Shown piece after piece: positions 20,511 through 34,379 of a DNA stretch of 64,000 nucleotides. The stretch comes from Agapanthus africanus. Lineage: Eukaryota; Streptophyta; Magnoliopsida; Asparagales; Amaryllidaceae. Where the stretch lies: contig CM057349.1 in NCBI GenBank assembly GCA_030015575.1, positions 256,613,077 through 256,677,076 on the forward strand. Direction: 5' to 3'. The position numbers were made by a program, and so were the translations under genes. The notes under the pieces were generated by a model. The model saw nothing but the letters and a program-made list of their open reading frames with translations. It made no database searches and was not told where the DNA came from. Position 1 is the stretch's first letter, and every line of letters starts with the position of its first letter.

Positions 20511-23500
20511 CTAGCTAGAGCCTTAGGCGAAGTCCCGACGGAATCAGAAGTCCGATCGACCCAAAACCCCGACTAAGAATATGCTCTCTGTACTTTTTTT
20601 AATTTCGAGGATTTTTCCGTATTAAAAATATCTAGAAATATCAGCTGGAAACTATAAGAGTAACTGTGCAATTCGTAACCCTGATTCCACAAAGTAGGCG
20701 CGGATCCGCGGCCTTAAAGAAGGATCATGCGGCGGATCCGCGGCCACTTTGTCGTTTTGTGCATCTATTTCTGCACAGTAATTCTTATTCTTCTGTGCTG
20801 ATTTTCCTGGGAATTTTTAATAATTTTTCCAGAGTTGTATTTTCTGTGTTGTATTGGGGACTCGGTGTATTCGATCGGACTGTCTAATTTTGTCGGTGTG
20901 CTTTTCCGGGTATTTTTAGAGTATGTTAAAATGTTCAACCGGATATAAATACCCAATTTTTCCCCTGCCGGGAAATTTCCAATTGTTGGATTTTTCCGTA
21001 GTTTAACGACGTTCTAAGTAGTGCAAGTAACGCGATGGACCCTCTAGAAGACAACAAACCTTAACTCGATTATGTGACCGTCTTGAACTGCCCTTTGAAC
21101 CTTCGGGTTTGGGGCAGTACGGCGTGCCACATGTGAGGCGTTGGCTTGACCCTTCTACGGCTGGACCGTTGCTACTGAGGCACGAACTGAATGCTGTTAG
21201 ACTTATTTCATGTGTTGAGCTGTATCGGGAAAACTTGGGTGTTCGATTGTTCGATCGGAAAGTTTAACATTTTCTATTTATCCGGAATGTGATACAATAA
21301 TTGGAATTCGCAAATAGTTATGAGATAACGGAATGAATGTTATAAACATAGCAGTTTAGTCTCATTTGATCGGTTGCCACGGAGTTTTGATGTGATCAAA
21401 AGTCCGTCGCAATCACGTAGCGTACGCGGATACTCGCCGGGTAAACTTAATAGACAGCCTCACCCCATAGCCCCGACCAAGTGACTGTAGGAGAACTCCG
21501 TCGCCGAAAGCATCCGTTCGGGTGCTCCCGGTAGCGGTGTTCCGCCTTGGTGCACTTCGTCGACGGCGTCGGGGGTGCGGCCGCCTACTAAAGTTTGCGA
21601 CGAGCATTCGATCAGAATGTCGGGAATCCTGTTGAATTGCCCGACTTGATATTGAAAAGAGTTTTCGATAATGAGACTAAAATGCGGGGTTTATAATTGT
21701 AAGGCATGCGATGTCTTAAGATTTCATTTGGTCAGGCATACGATGTCTGAGGAGGTTGCGGATTCCAACTGTTGTAGTTTTACACTTTCTTTTCTGTGAC
21801 CGTAAGTGTAATATGTGATATCGCCGGTTTCGTTGCTATATGTCAACGACAATTGGGATGCGCATATTTACTTACGTTAATGACATGAGATGTTATGTGT
21901 TGCTGGATATGTTATATTGGATCGTCGTGTTTGAATAGCCGGGGGGGTTTTATGTGAGATGAGTGTTTTTCATTTTCATTCATGTAAAAACTTGTATGTA
22001 ATATTCTTTTATTGGGGCACTTCCAGGTTGCGGATGTTGTCACCATTTGTATATTATTTACTTTTCTGCACTAGGATAGACCCAAGGAGGGGAGCACAAG
22101 TAACCGGGTTCTGGGGTCCAGTGGGAGACCAACTCGAGGAGTCGAGTCCGGGTCTCCTAACCCTAGAATTGGTAGGGTCGCTTGCCGCTCTCGTAGGGGT
22201 CTAGGGGTGTGGGATAGGCTATTCATCACGACCGTGGAATCCGTGTTTTATACTGGCTCGTATTGAAAACACGGACGTCCTAGTATATCCAATATTTCAT
22301 ATGTTTCTTCTGCTGTGTTTTATCTGTGATCATGCGATGTTCTGTGCTCTGTGACAGATATTATAGTATATATATGATATATTATATAGACGTTGCTTAT
22401 GTTTTACACCCGCGCTAGCCCTGCCTCGCTCTGGCGTTAGTTACCTAACCTAACGGTGCAGACGGGACATCGAGGCGAATGCGGATGGCATAAGCGTACG
22501 TTATATATATCTGTGATGTTTAGGTGGATTTAAATGATGGGATATTCATTAATGAGATTAATGAAAGAAAATAAACCTAATTGATGTTGTGGAATCGAAT
22601 TTCAAAATAAAACAGGTAGCTACAGTTCTTGCTTTGCATTGTGGTGTTCATTATAGAACATCCTGCACCTTATTCGATGAGGAAAGGACCGAGATCCCTT
22701 CACCGGGAGTGACTCCTTTAGCAATAACTGGCAGATGCTACACACTCGGTTTGTTTTTGATCGCTTCTATAGTTTCTGCTTTGCACAGTGATATATATGA
22801 TATATCCTGCACCTCATTCGACGAGGAAAGGGCCGACGATCCCTTCACCGGGAGTGACCCCTTTAGCAAAACTAGAAAAGCCTCAAAAACATTCCATTTA
22901 AAAACCATTTGATTCCGCAACGAGATCAAGTTCAAAGCGTTAAAGGTTTTCACAAAAACCAGCCGCAACCCTCCGTCATTTTAGGAAGTAGAGTACTTAG
23001 TATTCGTGCTGTGTTTGTTGACCATAGTCAAGGCACAGTGTACGGTAGCTAAGTGATGTCTTCCTACACCGCATATGATGCGATTAGTTAGGACAGTCGC
23101 GTGACTTTGTTGACCTTAGTTAAGGGTCATGTGGGTGGGTCTAATTAATCACGAAATGACGGGTAGAACTTGACTAGTACTTGTGATTTGTTGACCATAG
23201 TTAAGGTCATAGGTGCTAGGGGTAAAAACCTTTATCGGGAGTTTCAAGTGTTGAAATTTGCAATGAGATTGCATACCTTCTATGTGATAGTTGGATCCCG
23301 ATACCCACTGCGAGTAATTGTTACTCCTGGGAGAGTTTTGCACTTTGCAATTAGCCGATCAAGTAGGTGTCTAGAAAGGTGTCAACGGGGTTACGCCTCT
23401 GGGAAAACGAGGTTTACATTAATTAGGTTCGTGCGAAAGCACGGGGGACCTCCCTCAAAGTACCGACACTGGCCTGGCTGAAAGATTGGCGAACTTGTAG

Positions 23501-23680
23501 TGTGTAATTAATCCCGGCTAGTCTTTCCTTTTAGGGTTTGAAGGAAGATTTGATAAAAAGCAGTGGGAGCCATCCTGATTAGATAAAATAATAACCAATC
23601 TATTCTTGACAGAGCGCACGCTGAGTGTTTTCTTCTCTCTCTCTCCAGGTAGCGACCATATCACGCCTTAATCAAGATAA
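20511..23680 (+). other. Long non-coding leader of copia A
   Basis: About 3.2 kb without a recognisable gag. It holds a pair of CG-rich palindromes (20699-20741), a repeated block of about 90 bp carrying ttcaccgggagtgac (22640-22730 and 22780-22870), and three copies of a ttgttgacc motif near 23018, 23108 and 23188 about 80-90 bp apart. The same order of blocks occurs in copia B on the other strand. Confidence 0.7.
20699..20741. other. Paired CG-rich palindromes in the copia A leader
   Basis: cgcggatccgcg at 20699-20710 is a perfect 12-bp palindrome, and gcggatccgc recurs at 20732-20741. Related pairs occur in copia B (36122-36170) and the Athila LTRs (42405-42448). Confidence 0.75.
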
Positions 23681-23689
23681 TAATACGGA

Positions 23690-26430
23690 ATATTGACCGA
23701 ACCCGCTTGTTATACTGAGCTGGGGAACGTTGGTCCCGCTCCAACTTATAATTGTTATAAGACAGAGCAGGAAATTGGGGAATACCAGAATTGCTATGCC
23801 GCCCAAACGAAGAAAGTGCGTATGATGCATCTCCTTCGGGTATGTTCATTACAAAGAACTGTTTCTCAGTATCCTCTGAATCCTGGGTATATGATACCGG
23901 ATCAGGATCCAAGATATGTAAGCTGTTACATAGGGCTACAAAAAGGTAGAAAAACTGAGAACGGGTGATAAGTTTCATGAGACAGAAACCGGGGCAAGTG
24001 TTGCAGCCAAGTCTGTTGGTCACTGTCACCCTGTATTACGAATACATTGATTCTGAACAAATGCTGTTAGATACCGAACCTGATATACAAAATCATATCA
24101 GTCTCTTTATTAGTAAAGAAAGGATATAATTTTGTATTGATGGATAATGTTTTGAACATTTCCTATATCAAAAGTTGATCGGTTCAGGCTCGTTATCTAA
24201 AAGCATTAACGTTCTAAATCAAACTACAGTTCCTTGTATACTGAACACACACAAGAGGATAAGTTCAGAAATGAACGAATCATTCTTGAGGCATTGTAGA
24301 CTAGGTCATATCAATGCGACCCGACTGGCTGAAGTTACATTTTAGATGCATATTTAAATCAGTTTGAATTTACATCTTGTGAAACTTGCCAGTCATGTCC
24401 CAAAGATAAGATGACCATAGCTCTGTTTATTGGAAATAGAGGAAGAGTTAGTAAACTCTTGGGACTGATACATAATGATGTATGTAAGGTCTCCTATCTA
24501 CACATGTCAGGACTGGTTCTTTATACTTCATTATATTCTCTGATAATCTCTCAAGATTCAGTCATATGTTCCTGTTGAAACATAAGTCCGAACCTTTTGA
24601 GGTATTCACAGAATATAAGTTAGAAGTAGAGAACCAATAACCGGGTATAAGTATTATGTCCTATGATAAGATCAGGGAGGAGAATACTTGTGCATAGAAT
24701 TCCTGGACTATTCTAAAGGAGAATGAGATTTTCTCTCAGTGTTACTCCTCTGAATACACCACAGCACAACGGTGTATCAGGGCGGAGCAATTGCACAATA
24801 TTAGATATGGTGTGCTCTATGATGAGTATTACTGAGTTACCAATTTCCTTTTGGGGTTATGCACTTGAGAAGCTGCATACCTATTGAATTAGGTTTGAAT
24901 CAAATCACTGCCTACCACTCCATATAAGATATGGTATGGGAAGAACCCATCTCTTAAGCGAGTTAAGATTTGGGGTTGTCCGGCCTATGTTTAAAGCAAA
25001 ATCCGGACAAGATCGAGGCAAGATCAGTTCTGTAGAACTGGAAAGGTTCCAGCTGTACAAAACTGCTAATGATTTGACAGAACCAGAAAAAAAAATTCAA
25101 TAGTTCCCGACGAACCTCAGCCTCTCCGCCGATCTAGTAGGGTTCCTCACCCACCTGAGAGATACCTCGGTTTCTCGATGACAGCGGGAGCGAAGATTGC
25201 ATCATGAGATGATGACCCAACTAGATTTAAGCAGGCCATCAAGAGTAGGGACTCTGTAAGAATGGCTGGATGCTTAGCCATCTGAGATGGAATCCATATA
25301 CACCAACAAAGTATGGACTTTGGTTGCGATATCTGAAGGGTTAAATCCCCATCAGGAGCAAGTATATCTTGAGAAGATTACTTGGTGTAGATGGACAAGT
25401 TGAGACTTTCAAAGCTAGACTTGTTAAAGGTTTTAGTCATCAACCAGGTGTGGATAATGATGAAACCTTTTCTAGGGACTATGCTTGAGTCCATCCAGAT
25501 CCTACTTGCCACGGCTACATACCATGAATACGATATCTGGTGGTTGGGTGCCATGACTACTTTTCTAAATATTGATTTAGAAGAGAACGTCTATAAGAAC
25601 ACAGCCAGAGGGCCTCGTAGACAGTGGGAGCAGCGGAAACGTGTGCAAGATGCTTTATAGGATAAAGCAGGCGTCGCGGAGTTGGAACATCTGTTTTGAT
25701 GGATTAGTCAAAGAAATTGACATCATCAAAATGGTAGATGAACCTTGTATAAACAAAAAGGTAGTAGGGAGTATAATGACGATCTTCGTAGAGTACGTGG
25801 ATGACATACTCTTGTTAGGAAAGGAGTTTCCTATGCTACGCTCGATCAATCTCCGCTTATCACAATGATTTTCCATATAGGATCAAAGTGATACATACTA
25901 AATCCTAAGCTTTGGATCTATGAGATAGATTCAATTGGATGTTAGGATACTCACTAGTTGTAGTGAGATGGTATCAATCGATCCTGGGGAGAATCACTGG
26001 AAGAGTTCCAGGGTGATAAAGACGACTGAATGTCAGTCACGGGCATTGTCTTTGCCCTCAGTAGAGGGACGGTATGTTGGAAGAGTTCCAAGCTAGATAC
26101 CGTGGCAAACTAGACGATAAAGGCTGGTAACATCGCTATTAAAGATACTACCAAAGAGGAAGTTTGGGTGTATATTGGTTCATAAGATGAACTACGTTCC
26201 TGCCATTGTATGATAATGGAAGTGTGGCTTCGGCCCTGGAACGTTGGTCCCATCAGTGACCCAGACAAATTCTGAGGCAGCATCACCTGATCATGGAGAT
26301 AGTTGATCTCCAGGGTGATCGAGGATAGGAGAGAAGACTCAGAGGACGACACGGCGGATCCACTCACGAAGGCCTTTTCCCAAAGAGAGACCTTTAGGGG
26401 ATGGTTGAGTATGTGATACTGCAACCACTG
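23690..26430 (+). pseudogene. Decayed gag-pol remnants of copia A
   Basis: Fragments are in the expected order for a Ty1/copia element. Near 23890-23920, WVYDTGSGSKIC is the protease active site. Near 24300, HCRLGHINATRLAE matches the integrase zinc-binding start, and LIHNDVCKVS near 24490 and TPQHNGVSGRSN near 24765 belong to the integrase core. Reverse transcriptase follows from about 25390, with AMTTFLNIDLEENVY and the catalytic YVDDILLLG near 25800. An RNase H tail region before 26430 includes DPLTKAFS-like sequence. Many stops and frameshifts separate the pieces, and the whole is shorter than a normal copia pol (about 2.7 kb), so it has deletions. No functional protein can be made. Confidence 0.85.
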
Positions 26431-26449
26431 CTACAGATGGCCCTAGTGC

Positions 26450-26460
26450 AAGTGGGAGAT
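26450..26460 (+). other. Polypurine tract of copia A
   Basis: aagtgggagat directly before the 3' LTR, the standard copia form. Confidence 0.9.
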
Positions 26461-28680
26461 TGTTAGTTATATGTATGCCCTAGAGGCCATTACTGTACAT
26501 TGGATGTATATTGTAGTGGATGCTGGGACATATATAGGTAGGACTTTCTTGCTCGACATGATAGTACGCTATCTGGTTGTACTTTATCTTAACATGTATA
26601 CTTTCTGTCTCTCTGATTACATGTTGATGAAGCCCATAGGATGTGTACTCGACTTCCAGGACTATGATGTAGATCATACTAGTGGGGCCTGGGTAGTCCA
26701 TGAGTACATCCTTGAAATTGTTCCTAGTCGAGGGAATATCGAGACGGGGCATCGATATTCCAGAGTAGACTAGCGCATATCTTCTCGACCCATGCGATGG
26801 GCGATGGATGATCCCATATCCATTGGTGTTTGACATCGAAGATGGTATGCGGGTGCTCAGTGGAGACTGGGTACACTGAACGGACTCGCCGAGAACTCCC
26901 AGATGGTATTATACCTCACGTCAGATGGCAGTTCTCTGGTGACACTGGTACAGCTTAGTCTGTTGACCCGAGATCGTCATAGAGTCTTGTGTGTCTCCCA
27001 CTGTGCTTTGATTTCCACCCTACCATGGCTCTACTGAGTCGTGCAAACAGGTGGTTTTTGGGTACAGTCCCGATTCACATGGAGGCAATGAGCGATAGGA
27101 GGGGATTCGTCTCTCCCTGTATTGGGGGTTGATGTTGTGCTATGCTCGACTGGCAATAACAGGAAATCCCTGGCCAGGGTTGCAGTGATATACTGGTAAG
27201 AGTTATCAGTAGTTTCACGAATGTTATGGACCCTACGTCGGCATGACTTATCAAGCTATTGGGGTGTGACGTTTACCACCCCTAGGCGAGATATGCGACA
27301 TATCAGACGAACAGACCGGACCGTACGGTAAGTGTTACTGGTTGGATTCGCAGGAGTGTGAGCGGGCTTGCTCGTCGATCTTCTGATCGCTCAATACCCG
27401 GGTGGCCGTTACGTTTAGCAGACCGCTTGCGGCTTGTGGATGCTTGATATGATCATCATCTGCTGCCGGCGTATTGACGAGTCTTTAGAGTCCTACACAG
27501 AGGTTTCCTGGCTCAAGCAAAACGAAATAGGAGCGCATATGAGATATGTGCGGGACCGAGAATAATGCGTGTATGTGATACCGTATTTCATTCTCGCGAT
27601 GAATGTGTCGAATGGTTATATGCGATATAACCTAGTTATCGAATCAAGGATTGATTCGATAAGCCGATACATATGATACTAGTCGGTTATATCCGATATG
27701 ACCGGATCATTGAATCAAGTGTTGATTTAATGATTTAATGTATAATTATATATTTGATATATTGCTTTGCATTAACTAGTATTGGTTCACTTTAAATGGA
27801 TTTTCTCACTTGAATTGTGCACATTGTATATGCGATATAGTTTTGTGCACATGTTTGTATCATGTTTGATGATACATGCTTACTTGGTTAAGTGTAAAGA
27901 ATCAAACCATGGTTTAAGTTAATGATTAGGGTTTTGATTACTTATTCATTTATCTTATTTATTTATATCCATTTTGGAAAATGAAAAAGATAAATGAATG
28001 GTTGCTTATTTTGTTTTTAGTTGAAGATTCTTGAAGCTTTGACTTAGTCGTCATTCTTGTCTTATACTTAACCCTAACCATTTAACTAACCCAAGTTAAT
28101 TCTCTACACTTAACTATAGTTGAAGTCATGATAAGTATTGATTTAATTATCTCATTTTTAATTAACTTATCATATCTTCTTCTTCTTCTTCATCTTCTTC
28201 AACAATGAAGAAAGCTTGCTACTCCAATGGCAAGTCATGAAATCTAGTGAGAAATCCAAAACTAAAGTTTACCCACTTCCTATTTCTTCATCCTCTACCT
28301 CTTGCCAAGTAGTATAGGGTGTTTCCTTCATAAGTTTTTCCGACTTGGTGAAGTTGGAGCTTGTTCTAGCGATGCCTCGATGTAGATCATCTTCGGCATC
28401 GAACCGACGATCAAGCCCGCCCATTCTTCGATGATGCCGACGCTAGAGCCCAAGACATGATTTGGACAGCGAGGGGACTTCATTGCGGAGCCGTGGAGGT
28501 GGTGGACCGGATCTACAAAGGTTGTATATCCGTTCCCTTAGTTAAAATGTTAACTAGTTTATGTTTTCGCCTAAATATCTAGTAAACGATCCGTAGTCGG
28601 GTTTGTAGGCACCCGTAAAATTTGATTTGTGCATGTTTGATCACTTGTGAGACTTCACTAGAGTGCCCAGGAACCCTACA
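26461..28680 (+). repeat. 3' LTR of copia A
   Basis: Same length as the 5' LTR and nearly identical to it. Ends gaaccctaca, then the target duplication ggtag. Confidence 0.94.
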
Positions 28681-28685
28681 GGTAG

Positions 28686-28831
28686 GAGAGATAGAACTGT
28701 ATAAAGGCGTGTTAACAAACAGTCCAGCTGCGACCGCCAATTTCATACAAACGGAGACCGAAGTTCTTCATGAAACTGATTCTCTCAGACATCTGCCTTT
28801 CTCTGAAAACAATCGACCACCACGTCATTAA
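28686..28831 (+). pseudogene. gag of the Retand-like element, third segment with stop
   Basis: After removal of copia A and one target duplication, the Gag frame goes on from EKQYK into VGEIELYKGVLTN and ends at a TAA (28829-28831) after NNRPPRH. The summed Gag frame, without inserts, is about 750 codons including four internal stops. No protease follows it. Confidence 0.85.
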
Positions 28832-28836
28832 ACTGG

Positions 28837-28841
28837 GAACA
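28837..28841. other. Target-site duplication gaaca, left copy (copia B)
   Basis: Matches 38478-38482 exactly. Confidence 0.93.
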
Positions 28842-30939
28842 TGTAAGTACACGGTAGCGCCCCGGCCGTCTAACAGACGCCAAATGCGGAACAAAAACTT
28901 TTACAACTGGCGCTATCGCGTACTATAACCCAGATCTGCCATTAAAGCTAAACTAACAAACTACAAAGTGGGTAGAAATGTTATACCGAATGATCCGAGT
29001 CCTTCGGTCTTCAACCATCATCCCACGCTTTGTTGCGGCTGCTCCGATCTCCTGAATCCCCATTCTTCTTGTCCAGGTGGCACCACGTCGACGGATCTTT
29101 AAACGGGCTCCCGCCTCTGAACCGAAGTAACTCGATCATCAAGTTTGCTAAAAGAGATGACCATGATTGATGTAGAGAATGAGTAGAACACTTTGTCTCG
29201 TTACGTCCAAAGCTATGGACGAACGGTTAATGAAGTTACCCTTTGGATCGATATGAAATGAGAAACTTTTCTATTCTAATTTTCATGAACCAAATAACTA
29301 TCATCTTTTTTAACCAAGTGAATTAGTGAGGAGGTAGGGAGGGGCCGGCCAATATATGGTGGAGGGGTGAGTGTAGGAGAGAGGGGGAGGTGACCTTAAC
29401 AATGAAGCTTATCATCACAATAAATAAAACAATGACTCACTTAAACATTCAATGCAAACAATGAACCTTAATAACCTAGTCACCAAAATCATTAATGCAA
29501 CAATTAATGCCAAGATGAGTCACTTAACACCTCACCATCCTAGTCATCATCTAGAAGCTTCCACACTCATCTCAAGAAAAGATAAATCCTTCTTTAACCG
29601 AATGTTAAAGACGGGCGATAGAAAACTGGAAATTGGCAACTTCCAAAAGCGATCCCGAAACGGATTTCAGGATAACCCCGTAATAGTATAAACATACCCG
29701 CATTTGTATTACGACCGAGTACAAATGCAACTGAGACAAAGATATTATATCTACACAGTATAATACTCGGATCCGGCTTAAACCAAAGCCCACCAGTATT
29801 ATCTGCCCGAAATATGACACGTGCGTAAACGCACGTGCATTTTCCGAACCCTGCCATAAAACCATATGGCCTCTACAACGTTTCCCCCGAACTTGGGAAA
29901 CGGTCTGTGGGGGACTCTAATGACTCATCAACACACTGGCACTGGGTATAACCTCTAGCACATCAGAGGTACGAGCTGTATGTAACGGTTGCCTATGTAT
30001 TGATTGGAAGGGAAACTGACGAGCGAACTCATCCATAAACCCTACTGAGCCTGACAGTGACAATGTATATACAGTCCGGTCCGTTCTCCTATGAGTATCG
30101 CATATCGAGTCTAGGGGGGTGGATAAAGTCAGACCCCTAATAACGCGATAATTCGTGTCGGTATGAAGCCCATCACCACCTGAGAAACTACTGATCCAAA
30201 TCAGTAATTCTCCACTACCTCGGCCGAGGATTTCTAGTGATGGCCACCCGTGCACTGTGCGACATCAACCCCCAATACCGGGAGAGACGAATCCCCGACG
30301 ATCCGCTCACTGCCTCAATGTGGCTCGGGACTGTACCCAAAAAATACCTGTTTGCACGACTCCTTTGAGCCGTGGTAGGGTAGAAATCAAAGCACAGTGG
30401 GAACTCACACGAGACAAATGACGATCTCCGGTCGACAAATTAACCTGTACACATGTCACCATGGAACTGCTATCTGACGATATGTATAATACCAACTAGC
30501 ATGTTCCCGGCGAGTCCTGTCCGGTGTACTCATAACCTAATGAGCACCTGTATACATCTTAGGTGATCCAACTGACACCAGTGGCTTGTGAGACCGGCCA
30601 CCGCCCCTCGTCGGGGTCTCGACTGTATACACTAGTCTACTCTAGAGTATCGATGCCCTGTCTTGAAACTCCCACGACTAGGGACACTTTAAGGATGTGC
30701 TTATAGACCCCAGCTCCCACGTATATGATCGCCATCATACTGCTGGCAGTCAAGCAAGAATCCTATGGGCTCTATCATCATGCAATAGTGAACTAAAGCA
30801 TGTATACGATGATAAAGTCAAACCAGATAGCATACTATCATCTCGAGCAAGACTGTCATATCGGTATAGGTCCTGCCTCAATCATTGCAATCACGTACTT
30901 GCGATCCAATAATTGACTTTGAGGGCACTATATCCAACA
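28842..30939 (-). repeat. 3' LTR of copia B
   Basis: On the plus strand it begins tgtaagtacacgg and ends tatatccaaca. Blocks such as cccaataccgggagagacga and the following caaagcacagtggga region are shared with the solo LTR and copia A LTRs. Confidence 0.93.
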
Positions 30940-30950
30940 ATCTCCCACTT
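30940..30950 (-). other. Polypurine tract of copia B
   Basis: On the minus strand, aagtgggagat next to the 3' LTR, identical to that of copia A. Confidence 0.9.
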
Positions 30951-30959
30951 GCACTTAAG

Positions 30960-33300
30960 GCTAATTATTGCGATGTCGCATACTCACAGCCCGTGTGTGA
31001 TACCGAACACCCAACTCCTCTACTAATCAGTTTCACAAAGCTAATTTGTAAAACTCTTGTGTTCGAGAAATAGCCTCAGTGAGTGGATCCGCCCTGATGT
31101 TTCTTTCTATATCTCTCTAAATCTCAAGTTCGCGGAGAAAGCCATCTCCCGAATTGAGTAATACCTGTCTTACAATATGTTTGGATATCTGATGGGACCT
31201 AGTTCATAAATGAACTCCAAATCCAAACTTCTTAGACTTTAGTGATCACTGAACCTAATCAGTATCCAGCACCATGCCTCCCACTGTATCCTCTTGGACC
31301 ACCTATCCATAATACTGTCCCTCGTCAGAGGGAAAACTATAACTCTGACAATCACTCTGTCATATATGTCACCTTTGAAGCCTGGAATGATAACCGTTTA
31401 CCGAAGGAGGCTGTCGTCATCAAATCCGTAGAACATGTACTTATGTTCTAAAACTGCTTCCTTATGTTTCTCTAGGATTGGATTAATACAAACTTATTGC
31501 ATCTAGTGCAAAAACAACATCTGGTGTGGTACTTGACGTCTCACAATTGACTCAATTGCCTAAGCAAGTGATCTGTCAATCATGCACATCCCTCTCCCCT
31601 TTAGTCTGTAAGATACCTTTAGAGAGGGTGACTCCATCACCTGCAGGTACACCACCATGCCAGGAGTCATCTATTCTAAATACCTTTAGAATACTGTCAA
31701 AGTACCCATATTGGGAAACTACCCAAATCTAGATCTAAAACCATAGATCTAGTAACCAGAATGTCTGATATTATATCCATATCCTTTGTGGAGAAACAAC
31801 TGTGTGACGACCAAAGTACAACCGATCGTAGTATAGGAATTTTACTTCCTACTCTGTGTATGTCATCCAAATACCAGGACATCACACCCTACTACCTTCT
31901 TAACAGATCCATTCCCTATTCTGATGAAGACAAACCTATGACCGTCACATCAAAAATAGATGATCTATCTCCGCTATATTTGCTCTAGTCTATTAATAGA
32001 CATAAGCTACTTGCCCACTATGCTTCCGCTGCTCCCACTGACTATGACAACCCTCTGGCAGAATAATATATACGTACACTTCTAAAGCTAGTTTAGAACG
32101 ACGCTATACATAACCTCCTGCCGGGTCTCATAGCCTGGAACAACCGTAGTGTCAAGTCTGGGTAAACAAGAACCTCCTTGTCACCGTCCTTGAGGGTACC
32201 GGAGTACCTCTCAGGTGTCTGAGGTTACCCACCATATCTGCGGAGTAGCTAATGGAATGTCAAACCTGATTGAATATATAGGTCCTATTAAATTTTCCAT
32301 AATCGTTTGCGGTTCTGGAATCACTTCCAGTTCTACCATACTCCCACTGCTGTTTTCTGAAAAAATCCATTTTACTAAAACTGTGGCGAGTCAAGAACAA
32401 TATCGCTATTGATCTTCCTGATGGTAGAAAATCAACCCTTGTCAAAGCCAGGGTCAACCCACAAACTGCCATTACAGAAACGTGCCTTGAGTTATCCAGA
32501 GACTTGTTTTAAGCATAAGCCGGACAACTCCCCGTATCTTAACATCGTTAAGATATGAACAATTCTATATACAATATAGAAATAGAGGCACTAATTTAAC
32601 TGGAACTAGATTCAAATCATGCAGCTGTTTCCAACGCATATCAACTTAATGGAGAGAGGTTAATCAGCATTACTCAACTTAGGAATCCATCCAATTATGA
32701 GTAACCTGAAAGAGAAACAAGTTTCTCAAAACCATTACTATCATCTGAATACCAATCATAAGTATCTACATCTTCGATCTCTTTGAAGAATGCCGATTCT
32801 TGTGATACTTGGTTCTCTACTTTATTCTTATACCCACAACTTCTCAAAACTTGGACATTGTATTTCTACGAAACACTTGTCTAAAAACTAGAGAAGTCAT
32901 AAGTAAACAGAACATAGTACGAGGACCTACCCCTTTGTCCTGATGGACACTTGACAACATACAATACTCTGTATAAGTCCGCTGAGTTGAATAACTCAAA
33001 ACCTGTGTATCGTAGGTTGAAAACTGTACCCAGGCGATTTCCTCAAATATCAACAATTACAATGAATTCCGATATAATGAGGATGATCACCTAATTCCCA
33101 ATAACTTACTCCCACTCATCATCTGTAAAACCATACAGATGTGAGAATCATACCTGGTAAATACATACCCTTGGAGTAAGTATCTAATCGGGAAATCAGT
33201 TTTCCTTTTAACAATGCACAGTGAAACTGAAACATGAAAATGTTTCGTAGGATACCTAGTAATGCCTCTTCCATAATCCAATTCATGACTTTAACCGTAT
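30960..33300 (-). pseudogene. Decayed pol remnants of copia B
   Basis: On the minus strand, fragments of a Ty1/copia pol appear in order. Near 32400-32260 a segment with FLTRHSFSKMDFFRK resembles the link between integrase and reverse transcriptase. Around 31885-31700 lies the reverse transcriptase active-site region, WYLDDIHRVGSKIPILRS, with YLDD in place of YVDD. Near 31100 an IRADPLTEA segment matches the end of RNase H. Stops and frameshifts are frequent. Nothing upstream of 33300 on this strand could be assigned with confidence. Confidence 0.75.
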
Positions 33301-33311
33301 ATTTCTTTGCC

Positions 33312-33850
33312 ATCCTTCCAAATCCCTTTATTTGTCTTTAGTCGTTACCTTCCGCACACCCTCGTTAGGCTAAGTGGTTTTCTTCCTTCCCTACCGTTCG
33401 GCACCAGCCTATGGTTTGGAAGAAGACTATCCAGTAAGCATAATAGGTGTACCCTCCTAAACTAAGGAGTACTCACAACTTGAGAGAAGGTGATGATAAA
33501 AGACAACTGAATAATATCTTATTCTATTTCTCCTGAACTGGGAAAAAGCAAAGGTGAAATAGGAGTGGCGATGAAGTACGAGGTTTGGTCGTGAATTATA
33601 GCAGTCGCAATTTACTTTGCCCTCTTTCTAATCCCTTTATTTTGTCTTTAGTTATTACCTTCTGTACACCCTACTTAGGCTAATTGGTTTTCTTCATTCC
33701 TTACCTTTTGACACCTGCCTATGGTTTGGAATAAGACTATCCAATAAGTGTAATAGCTGTACTCTCCTAAACCAAGGAGCCCTCGCAACCTGAAAGAAGG
33801 TGATAATAAAAGACAACTGAATAAACCAATTCTATTTCTCCTGAACCTGG
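33312..33850. repeat. Imperfect tandem duplication within copia B
   Basis: About 235 bp starting near 33312 (aatccctttatttgtcttta) recurs near 33620, ending in both cases with ctatttctcctgaac. The copies are roughly 85% alike by eye, so the duplication is old or belonged to the parent family. Confidence 0.8.
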
Positions 33851-34379
33851 ATCCATCCTCGAAGAAGTCCCTTCGAGTTCGTATATAACCATACGATGGA
33901 TCTATCCAATAGAAGTGGATGTCCGTAGTAATACGGGGTGTTCTGAGAAATACAAAGGATAAAAGAAGGAGCGACAATGACTTATGCAACTTTAGACAAT
34001 TCAAAAGCCATTATTTTAAGAAGGTTCGGTCAACTTGGTCACTTAGTCATAGTCTAGGGTCGGTCAAAGGTCGCTGCCAAAGAGAGAGAGAAAAGAAACA
34101 CTCTGCGTGCACTCTAGCCTAGATCAGAATTATTATCACTTTATCTAATTAGGAAACCTCTCACTGTAATCTCAAATTCTCCTCCAAACCTGAAAGAAGA
34201 ATTAGTCGGGATCACCCGATGAGTAAACCAACTCATCAGTGAGAATCGGGATCCATCTATCATCGCATGATAACTTGATGGAAGCCACTCAAGTTATCAC
34301 ACTCCAGAAGGTATGCACATGCCTGGTAAGTTTCCTGTATCTTTTAGAAACTCCCGATATGATTTTTGTCCCATGCTCT

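Larger units (their letters stand above)
18278..28680 (+). mobile_element. Copia element A, full length, plus strand, pol decayed
   Basis: Two LTRs of equal length (18278-20497 and 26461-28680, 2220 bp each), an initiator tRNA-Met primer site, a polypurine tract and a perfect 5-bp target duplication. The LTRs differ by only about ten bases by eye, so the insertion is recent. Yet the internal 6 kb has no usable coding sequence: protease, integrase, reverse transcriptase and RNase H can be traced only as short fragments in shifting frames. It must have been moved with proteins supplied by other elements. Confidence 0.94.
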
